64,000 bases of DNA from Crambe crambe. Taxonomy: Eukaryota > Porifera > Demospongiae > Poecilosclerida > Crambeidae. The stretch covers positions 3,534,001-3,598,000 of the forward strand of contig OZ004581.1 in NCBI GenBank assembly GCA_963924555.1, in the 5' to 3' direction. A program made the position numbers and the translations under genes. Positions 48,401-59,800 of the stretch are shown one piece after another. The notes under the pieces were generated by a model, which searched no databases, had not been told where the DNA came from, and was given only the letters and a program-made list of their open reading frames with translations. Within the stretch, counting starts at the first letter, position 1, and each line of letters starts with the position of its first letter.

Positions 48401-51400
48401 GACAAAACTCAAGATCTATGCACAAAAAACTGGCACACAACTGAAAAAATCAGCATCATAATTATAGTTGTGTGTGCACATGAATAATCAACACTACATC
48501 TTGTGACTTCCAACCTCTTAAGACTTAGTCTCTGGCATGAGCTGTGCATGGTTGTTCAAGAATTTTTATTTATGTACTCTCAATATCTTTCACAGCCTTG
48601 GAAGGAACGAGATTGGAGTTGAAGGAATTAGATCTCTATTTGGATTCTTGGAGAGTATGACCAGTCTTCGGGTTTTAGTGTGAGTTGCTGTGTACATAAG
48701 TGGGAGGGATGGGGGGAGGGAGAGATGAAACAAAATAGGATGTGGTCCCTCTTAGCTAGTTTGAAGACATGATCATGGGGGTGTTGTCTGAAAACTAAAA
48801 TTAGGTTACAGTCCACATCAGGCTACTTTATAGAGAGTTTATAGTACTTCCAATTGCCGCTGTGTGGATCCCCCTCCTGCACCCTCCCCCTTGCCATGAC
48901 CTTTTGCCATGCAGTATGTACAACGCATGTAACTGTTTACTTTGTGAGAATTACTCTCCATTTCTCCTCACAGGCTTGATTACAATGAGATTGGACCCGA
49001 AGGATTTGAGACTGTCTCTGAAAAAATCTCGGGGAAGGTGCTCAAACTTAAAAAATTAGAGTAAGTTGGTATTCACATAGAATTGAAGAAAGGTGCAACA
49101 AACTTAATGGTGCACCATTTCAAGACAAGAGACTATACTATTATCATAATACCAACACATCAAGGTCTACCATTTGAAAAAAAAAAATATACATCGAGTG
49201 GGAAAAAAATAAAAATAAAACAACAACAATAAAATGACGTAATAATGAAGTTCCACTGCTTCCCAGAACAAGCTATGGGTCTTATTCTTACAGCTGTACT
49301 CTGCTATGGCTACTTACCTTTGTCTTCAATGCAGAGTCCTGTGGAAAATCACTAAATACTAAGGTAGTGTTTCGAGCTTTGTAAAACTTCTCTAGATACT
49401 AGCTTAAAATTCTTTTTACAGCCAACGTTTCGGCCTGGTGCTCAGGCCTTCCTCAGAGGATACAATCACAACACTGAAAAAACACACGTGGTGAGGTTGA
49501 CTTATAAAGGCTTAGTCAGATGACGTGATGTGTGACAGCTAGTATCTAGAGAAGTTTTACATAGCATATGCAGTAGCTTTCAAGCACAAATAAACTATCT
49601 TTGCTACCTTTGTTGTTCTTCCCTAGGCTTAGTCTATGCTTCATGGCATGAACGAGCTTCTCTATGACCATAGAAGGAAACCCCACCCCTTGTGCATCTA
49701 AAACATCTTGATATGCAGTTGATCCTTGGAAAAAAAATCAGAACAAGAAGTTAGGATTTGGACCCAGATGTTTTAAAAGTAGTTCTAGTAAGCTCTACAG
49801 GTTGCATAAGGGAAGGATAAAGCGAAATATGGCAAATTTCTTTTGTGTAGCTACAGTTCTGTTCAGTTAGCCCAAGCACACTAATAGTTATTCTACTTTA
49901 CATGGTATAGTGTCAAATGGAGTGCTTATTATGTTGGAGTTCACAGGGCCTGGAGTGACAATCCACCTAAAATATGATTAAAATTTATGACACTATAATA
50001 ATATTTCATCATCTTTTAGTGCTTGAATTGATCACTCCTACATTATTTAAGAATTGCATAATTTTTCACAGTCTTCACAAAAATACTTATAATGATTTTC
50101 TTTCTTATACATATAAAGGTTAGAAGGACAGCCTAGTTACTTAATTTAGAATTAATATTACTACTAACATAGAACTTGTAAATACACCTATGTCTGAAAC
50201 TCACTCTCCATCCATGTCCCTTCACAGCCTTAGTGGTAATGGAATTGGAGATCAAGGAGCTAAGGCTCTATCTGAAGTCTTGAAGAGCATGAAAGAACTT
50301 AAAGTGTTAAGGTGAGTTGCAATGATATTACAAGCCCACACCCACTACACTCATTAGTACATTTATCCCATAGACAAGCCATTGAATAAATCCCCATATT
50401 CAATGATTAATTATTTCATGGAATACTGAGCACTGTATAAACTTTTATTATTAACTTCTACAGAAGATTCTATGAACATCTACAATGTATAGTGAGCGAA
50501 TAAATACAAGCCACGAATCAGCATGAGATATGGCAATAAATTTCATGAGCTGAAGGCGAGTGACTTATCTCACAGCTGACAAGTGTAATAAGTGATTTAT
50601 TCGCTCATTCACAGCTAACAACAATATAATATAGACATTCATAGAGTCTTCTGCAGAAGTTAACGTTTATAGAGTGCTCACCATGCCATGAAATATAACT
50701 GTTGAGTATGTGTATGGGACAAATTTACTAGTGGGTGTGGCTTATAATTATAATATACATGCTAGGTAAGTTGTATAATTATATTGAATAGCTTGAAACA
50801 ACAATTTGGAAAGTTTCAAACTCATGCATGCTTCCGTTGCATGCTTCTGTTGCATTGCCCTAATGTACTGAATTGCAAGCTTTTCTCTTGCTCTTCAATT
50901 AGTGTTCTTTTACAGTTATAGTGTGTACTCTGATGACTCTACATACGTAATCATCTCTGGCTATATCTTCTTTATACAAAGGAGCTATGAAAATATTCCA
51001 AACGGTTTAACTTTTGAAGTCTTGCATGTGTCAATTGATTTTCAAGGTCTTGTAGGTCAAGCTAGTACTCGCTATACTTGAAGCACAGGATAAAGTAAAA
51101 CTGTGAAGAATGGGACTCAAATATGAAGAAAAGAAGACAAATCACTATCATTTTACATTGACTTCTAAAATAGCTGTTTTCATCTGGTCGTTCATCAAAC
51201 GATTTCAGAAATTGTTCATAAAAAAGCTCTAATTGACTCCACTACAATTTTTTACCTTTAACTCAACACAGCACATCACTTCACCAGGGGTGTATCCACA
51301 GAATTTGAGTGGTCTGGTGTGCTTGTGCATGGAAATTTTTGGATGGCCATGCCCACATGCTAGTGTAAATTTTGCAAAAATTGGTGTGTGGTATTTCATA

Positions 51401-54400
51401 GGTGGGATAATATAAAAGTAATCTGGTGAAAACTGGACCAACCGGAGTGGTGGATACACTTCTAACTTCAACCTAGCTTTCAACCTACAGTGCAGTGCAG
51501 TGTGCTTGGTGGGTAAAGGGTCACTTATGCAGTGAGGCCCCACCCCTTGACTCTGAGCAAATAGTGATCTTGGTTATTACGCTCCATCAAATCAAGCAAT
51601 TTACTGTCACCAACGGTTCTCTATCTTGTAGTTAGCTGTGTTAGTTCATAATTATTTCAAGCATAATTATAAGCTACCATAGTTATGGTAATTTTCCAAC
51701 TCTCTGCTCCATGCACAAAGCTTTCATGGCTGACTAACTAGCTTCAGCGCCTTTCTACTTTAGTCTAAGCTCTTAAAACTGTCAAAATTTTGTTTAATGA
51801 TCATAGTTGTGATTTATAAGCTTACAGAAAAAAAATTTTGTGACTCATTAAAATCTTATAGCTACATCATACCAAATAGTAAGCAAACAAAGACAAATTG
51901 CAGCTAACAAAATAGATGGAGAATTTCATCCACGGCTCCATTTCTATCATTTATTCAAGTGTATGAAATGATTTGAAGAGTCTGCTACAATTGGATCATT
52001 TCAGTACAGACTCGTGGAAGTCATTTCAGTACTGCGAAACCAGGTCCACCATAACATTTAGCTAGGCCACAGAATAAAAATAATTATTTAAAAATGCTAT
52101 TTTAATAACAATTGTGTGTTGCTTCTGCCAACTTGACTGTCTTGATTTTAATGCCAGCTAGAAACATGGACTCCACCATACTTTATCACTACCTGCATCA
52201 TAACAAAAAAGTAAATGAATAAGTAAAGGTATTTTAAATCAACAAGACAAGTAGGGATGGCTAATAGCTATGTAAGGTTCAAAAAAGTTCAGTTACAAGT
52301 GAGTCAAAATACCTTACCCGTACCCATCACCAAACTCAAGAACCACACCAATTATTACCGAACCAGCTACAAACTAACTATTCCTACTTCACTCCTAGCC
52401 CTCCTAATTTCAATAACTCCACCCATATCACCCAACTTAAGCTAACTATCCCTACTTCACTCCCCCCATGAGAGGCCAGATAATTATAACGCATAGCAGG
52501 GGGAGTGAAGTAGGGATAGTCAGCTGGTAAGTTGGGAGATAGGAGTGGTTATTAAAATTGAGGGTTAGGAGTGAAGTAGGAATAGCTAGTATGGTAATAA
52601 TTGGTGTGGTTCTTGAGTTTGGCGATGGGTACGAGTGACTCACTTGTTGCTGAACTTTTTCGAATCGTACATATTAGCCATCCCTACTTCTCTTCTTTAT
52701 TTAAATTTACATTATAAGACCCAGCATGCCTTCAGATCCAACAGATTATTATTTACATTAATTTCATAAAGCTTTCAAGAGTGATGGATACATATCTGAA
52801 GTGATTACTCACTTTATGAACCAGCAATGCTGTAAACTAATGCTACCAGTGAAGGTTATGTACCTTGAGGAGGCTAATAATACTGCCATTCAACAATAAC
52901 TAAAACTTACTGGAATTGATTTTCAACTATCACAGAGAGCATGCATACTGGTTCTGATGTTCCAATAATTTCATTGTTAAAAACATAAAGAGATATAACT
53001 ACATAGGATGACTATACCATCAATGTTGGGTTGCCAAGTTGATTAATGTACTTCCTTACATCTGATCAATGTCCTTCCCTACATCAAGCCACTGGAAGAA
53101 TGGATTGACATCTTATATATATTTTATAGTGTTATGTACAATCATTCAGTGTCCTGCAAACCTATAACTATGATACACTTACTGATGGAGCTGCTTAACT
53201 AGCGGTTTGATGTAGGGAAGGACATCGATTAGATGTAAGGAAGGAGTCATTGATCTCTTGAAATTGAAATCTAGACAGAGCTAGCCATAGCTAATAACCT
53301 GAACATGTGTTGGCAAAACTCTTCGTTCCCAGGATTTGTGCTTTAGTCAGCTCTTTATAACTAGCAAAAAGCCTACATAACAAACTCTAAGCAGCAAGTT
53401 CATTGTTGTAGGGTGTGGCAACGTATAATTTAAGAATGCTAGGGAATCTGACTAGCTAGAGAGATAGCTTCAAGAACAAGTGTTGCAAACTTATTTTCTT
53501 TCATTTCTGCTGTGCTAGTTGTATATCATTATTCAGCCAATGAAATTTACAGCTATTAATATGATTATGGCTCAATAAACGGCCTTTGGTGCTGTAGCCT
53601 GACATTTATGCCATGCAGTTGCTATATTGTGTACTGGCACTGGTGCTGTAGCCACAGCATATAATGTGTCCAGACTAGCTGCATGTTGTGGCTAAGTAAT
53701 ATAAGTACTCGATAATAAGTACATAAAAAATGTAGATGCATTACAGTTCAATAATAAGTCCCTGCTAGTACTTGCTATAGTAATGACACGCATTTTGTTG
53801 TTGTTGGAAATTTTGTCTGGCAGGGGGAATTTGTAGGAAGCGTAAAATTATTAAGTAGATAGAAGGACAAAAAAAAACTGGCACACAACTGAAAAAATCA
53901 GCATCATAACTAGGGCAATGTGCAACATTAATTTTGACAGCGAGTGAGCAAGCAAGTTAGTGCTACAACTCTTTAAAAGATTTTGCTGTTGAGTTTATAT
54001 GTAACAAAGTACTTAAATAAGCCTAGATCCTCTACAACGACTACTATAGCAATGTGCTGCATTTGACAGTGAGCAGCTGATAGGCTCCAGTGCTTGATAT
54101 TGCTGTCAGAGACAAAAATCATGTAAGTTGTGGTTCCAACAGGAAGCTCTGTACTTAGAAAGCTGTAAATACTTACCACAAGCACTTAGATAAGCCAAGC
54201 ACCTACAATCTATTAAGAAAACAATCTAGCTTGATTACAATTGGAGCATGCGCATTATGCACACACACAGCGCTACTATTTCGGGACATGTATGTACCAT
54301 ACGTATGCCTGGGGCATTTAGGAGTGTAGACATAGATACATATATATATATATATTTAAAATTTCAATGAGTCATGACCTGAGAGTCAGCTCGCTCGCTG

Positions 54401-56851
54401 CAATTATAGTTGTGTGTGCACATGACTCTATACAATTCTAATGTCTTCTGACCTCTTAAAACTTGGTCTCTGGCATGAGCTGTGCATGGTTGTTAATTAG
54501 TTGTATTGGGCAGGGGGGCATATCTCCAACAGTTGTAGATTCAAGCATTAAATTTATGTACTCTTCTTTCACAGCCTTGTAGGGAATGAGATTGGAGTTG
54601 ATGGGATTAAGGATCTATCTAGAGCCTTGAAGAATATGAGCCAACTTCAGAAATTATAGTGAGTTGCTACGTACATATACTACAGATTTAAGAATTTTTA
54701 TTCCCAGGCTACTCTATAGAGAGGCCTATCACCATTCATTTATGACCACTGCTTTCAGCGTGCTGCCACCCTCACTCCAGTGGCGTAACTAGGCTTGATT
54801 GAGAGGGGTTCACAAAGGGTTCAAAAAATTAATATGCAGAAAAATTTTGCCTGGCCATGCCCACTTTTGACTTCCCACCCCTTTTGGAGAACTGCACCTA
54901 CTTGATAAAATTATTCCTTTCCTCAATGATTCGGCGTGGGTTCATTGCTATGAATCTGGACATTGTAATGTGTGTGGATGAGAGCCAAACCACTCATTCT
55001 CTCCTGTTCCATAGTGGATCGAAGATAGCACCTCTTTATAGCTTGCTAATTGGAATTAAGGAGTGGTATACAACCAAAATACTCTACTGTACCTATAACC
55101 ACCAGGTTGGGCTTGGGCTATGGCCATACTTGGTAGGTGAAAGGGGGGGGGGGGGTTCACATGCAACCTGTGAACAATAGTAGTTACGCCCCTGCACTCA
55201 GCTATAATCTGATCAGTGAAACAATCTGCTACAAAATAAAGGAGCAATCCTTTATTGAGAGATTATATTTTAGGTGTCTTAACATTATATTCACTTACTC
55301 TTAATCATCATTAACAGCTTACAACAGAATGACTTTAGTTGGGAGGAAGCAGACTTACTCCAACCCATCCAGTGGCTTGATGTAGGGAAGGACATTGATC
55401 CCTTGAAATTGAAATCTAGACAGAGCCTAGCTATAGCTAATAACCTGAACCTGTGTTGGAAGTCCCAGAACTTGTGCTTTAGTCAGTTCTTTATAGCTAG
55501 CTAAAAGCCTACATAACAAACTCAAAGCAGCATGTTCATTGTTGTAGACTTGAGAATTGTAGGGCGTGGCAACGGCATTGGGAATTATGGCTCAATAACT
55601 TCAGGCCAGCATCCTCAGAATTGGCAGTTTATTTGCCATAATTCCCAGCTACTGTGATTTAACTATTACTTAAAGTAGCACTCAGTTTTGAGATCTGGTG
55701 GATGCTCCAAACCTGTAGAAAGTCTAGTATAATCATATTTTGGGGGGCTGCATTATTTCTGACATTTATGCCATGCTGTTGCTATATTGTGTACTGGCAC
55801 TGGTGCTGTAGCCACAACATATAATGTATCCAGACTAGCTGCATGTTGTGGCAATTTTACTTGCATTTTATTGTTGGGAATTTTGTCTGGCAGGGGATTT
55901 ATAGGTAGTGTAAAAAATTAAGTAGATAAGACACAAAAAATTATAGACAAAACTCAAGATCTATGCACAAAAAACTGGCACGCAACTGAAAAAATCAGCA
56001 TCATAATTATAGTTGTGTGTGCATATGAATAATCAACACTACATCTTGTGACTTCCAACCTCTTAAGACTTAGTCTCTGGCATGAGCTGTGCATGGTTGT
56101 TCAAGAATTTTTATTTATGTACTCTCAATATCTTTCACAGCCTTGCGGAGAACAAGATTGGAGATGAAGGAGCTAGATCTCTATTTGGATCCTTGGAGAG
56201 TATGACCAGTCTTCAGATTTTAGTGTGAGTTGCTATGTACATAAGTGGGAGGGATGGGGGGAGGGAAAGATGAAACAAAATAGGATGTGGTCCCTCTTAG
56301 CTAGTTTGAAGACATGATCATGGGGGTGTTGTCTGAAAACTAAAATTAGGTTACAGTCCACATCAGGCTACTTTATAGAGAGTTTATAGTATTTCCAAAT
56401 TGCCTCCCACCAAGCTGCTTTAATTGTTCATGTCAGTATAAAAGTGTTCTGCTTGATTTAGGCAGTGATGTAGGGATTATTATTGAAGGCAGCATAATTT
56501 TGATTTTTGTTGACAGAAACTGTTAAAATACACTACATGGCCTTTTTATTTAGCATAATTTTTTTCCTTTCACTTGTTTGTTTAAATTTTGTTTTAAGTA
56601 AAAATTGATTAATACCTGGTTGGCACACACGTACGTGCACGTGATAGTGACAGGTGCACGCGCATGATAAATGATGTCATTTTTAAATGGCTGACATAGT
56701 TATAATGAAAAGTCGTTTGATATGAGTGATCATTTTGAAGGGAAACTGTGGATATAACGATGGTAAAAGCACATTATGTGGTTATAACTGCACAAGTTGA
56801 TATGAGTTTCATTGTCGTATGTGAAAGGATCATGGAGTTACAGCTGTCAAA

Positions 56852-56888
<37 letters not shown>

Positions 56889-59800
56889 GAATCATAAAAT
56901 TTTAGATTTAGGCAGCGGCTGGTGCCGATTGTTGACACTGTTCTGGAGGAGTTTGAGCGGTCATATCATCTTCTGCATTTTTTTCCGGATGTAAGAAGTT
57001 TAGTTGAACCTGTAGCAAGAATAGAAGAGATACAGAGAGTCTAGTTTGTATTATTCTAATAAGAGAAGCCACGCCCATTCCGTACTAACCCTACATAGAG
57101 AGTGCTACCACACTCTCTGATGAGAGGGGGAAAAAAAAAATTTTAAGCATAAAAAGATGTAGCTACATAGGATAACTATACTATCAATGTTGCCAAGTTG
57201 ATTCTTTACATCTGATCAATGTCCTTCCCTACATGATCAAACCGCTGGAAGGATGGCTTGATATCTTATACAGTGTTATGTACAATCATTCAGTGTCCTG
57301 AAACTTTCTGATGGAGCTGCTTAACTCTTACTCCACCCATCCAGCGGCTTGATGTAGGGAAGAACATTGATTCCTTGAAATTGAAATCTAGACAGAGCCT
57401 AGCTATAGCTAATAACCTGAGCATGTGTTGGCAGTGCTTTAGTCAGTTCTTTATAGCTAGCTAAAAGCCTACATAACAAACTCAAAGCAGCATGTTCATT
57501 GTTGTAGACTTGAGAATTGTAAGGTGTTGCAATGGCAGTTGGAAATTATAGCTCGATAACTTCGGGCCAGCATCCTCAGAATTGGCAGTTTTTTTGCCAT
57601 AATTAGAACAGAAAAGTCTAAGGAAAGCTAGTATAATCATATTTTGGGGGCTGCATTATTTCTGACATTTATGCCATGCTGTTGCTATATTGTGTACTGG
57701 CACTGGTGCTGTAGCCACAACATATAATGTATCCAGACTAGCTGCATGTTGTGGCAATTTACTAAGTACATATTACATAATATGTAGGTACATTACAGCT
57801 CAATAATAAGTCCCTGCTATAGTAATGACACAATGATACTGCATTTTATTGTTGGGAATTTTGTCTGGCAGGGGATTTGTAGGTAGAGTAAAAAAAATAA
57901 GTAGATAGGACACAAGAAATTATAGACAAAACTCAAGATCTACTGGCACACAACTGAAAAAATCAGCATCATAATTATAGTTGTGTGTGCACATGAATAA
58001 TCAGCACTACATCTTGTGACTTCCAACCTCTTAAGACTTAGTCTCTGGCATACATATACTACAGATTCAAGGATTTTATTTATGTACTCTCAATATCTTT
58101 CACAGCCTTGCAGAGAACAAGATTGGAGTTGAAGGAGTTAGATCTCTATTTGGAGCCTTGGAGAGTATGACCAGTCTTCAAAAGTTATAGTGAGTTACTA
58201 TGTACATCTAGAACGTCAATAGGAGAATGATTAAGGAGGGGGGGGGGGTTGAAACAAAATAGGGGTGTGGTCTGAAACTCAAATTAGGTCAGAGTCCACA
58301 TCACATTTTCCCAGGCTACTTTATAAAGAGAGGCCTATCACCATTCATTTATGACCACTGCTTTCAGTGTGCTGCCACCCTCACTCAGCTATAATCTGAT
58401 CAGTGGAATAAATATCTTCACTCTTCTGCAAAATAATGGAGCAATCCTTTATTGAGAGATTATAGTCTGTATTTTAGGTGTCTTAACATTATATTCACTT
58501 GCTTTTAATCTTCATTAACAGCTTATATGGCAATGGCTTTAGTCAGGAGGAAGCAGATGAGATTCGTAGTTTGAGTTGGCCAAATACTCTTACACTACAC
58601 ACATAGTAAGTTGAGTTGATGACAATACTAGGGTACGTATGTTCATATAACATATTCAATTGGCGAGCGAAGCAGTTTGTGAAAATTTCAACTTCTTAGG
58701 CTAAGATATTGCTGTCAGGATTGGTGGCAGCTGCATACATAGGAGGCTGTATAAATCCTTTCCATAGGCAAGCTGTTAAAAACCCAATCAGTATAATCCA
58801 CCTAGTGCCTCTATGGCAAAATGCTATAGAAAGGAATTTTAAGCTCGTTGTGAATGGGGTCAAAGGTCAAAATGAATATATCCACATGCATGTTAAATAC
58901 AGAAATCTCAATTTGTATGAATAGGGGGCTTGCTTCACTCGCCAATTATTTCAATGCATAAAATTAATTATAGTATCAAGAATTCAGCAAACTGATTGGT
59001 CAGTTTCTATTATGTAATCTCCAAATTATAATAATCATCATAAGCACGCACCCAACCCGGGTTGAGATTTAATCCAGATTCCAACCCACCTAATTGATGT
59101 GGGTTAGGCTACCCAGATCGTGGCACCGTTCATACTCAAAGCGAATCTGGGTCAAATCCGGTTTAGAACCCCTGTGTAAACAGAGCTATAGAGTCACTTA
59201 TAGTCATGTCCCCTGAACCATGATGATTCATATTTTGTTCCTACTATCACAACACAAAGCACTTTGCCACCTGGGAGGTTTATATAATCATAGTCTCGTG
59301 CAACCAGACACTTTCCCACTTCTTCCTGCAAGGACCAAAAGGGTGTGACACAACTCGTGTAGAGTGTTTTATTTGAACTACGTAGGATGCAGCTGTGGTT
59401 GATGAAAAATGTGACCAGCCTCTTAGGATTTCTGCTAAAGATCACATGATTATGTTTTAATAAGATTCGTTGACCCACAGCCACTTCAGCATCCAGTGGC
59501 GCCCAAAACAAACACTCTACATACAAGTAAGTGTACCATGCAAACCCTTTGTAGGAAAACTGGTTGCAAAGACTAGAGGATCTCCCCCTCAGAATTTTTT
59601 TGAATTTAGGTATTCTGATCCTGATGCAATTTGAGGGAGGAAATAATGTCTTAGTAGTTTGTTGCTAAAATAAAATCAAGTGCTGAAACTATCACTTAAC
59701 GGTCGGGACAAATATTACTTTTTTGCTGCATTTTCATGTGGCAAGAGAGTGAAGTAATATAGTTGCATTCATGATTGTCGTTTGACTATGACACATGTAC

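Larger units (their letters stand above)
38659..48857 (+). repeat. Segmental duplication block A of the LRR array
   Basis: Exons and introns here match block B (50228-56402) in the same order: LRR 2 with 7, 3/4 with 8, extra 3' exon 47725 with 55318, LRR 5 with 9, including shared MITEs. Offsets shift from about 11.57 kb at the start to 9.19 kb and then 7.55 kb because A carries extra insertions and an internal duplication. Both copies end within the word 'agagagtttatagta(c/t)ttcca'. Confidence 0.85.
50228..56402 (+). repeat. Segmental duplication block B of the LRR array
   Basis: Partner of block A; contains LRR exons 7-9 and the extra 3' exon at 55318. Shorter because it lacks the nested MITE, the inverted 4.5-kb-type repeat and the internal exon 3/4 duplication. 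Confidence 0.85.
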
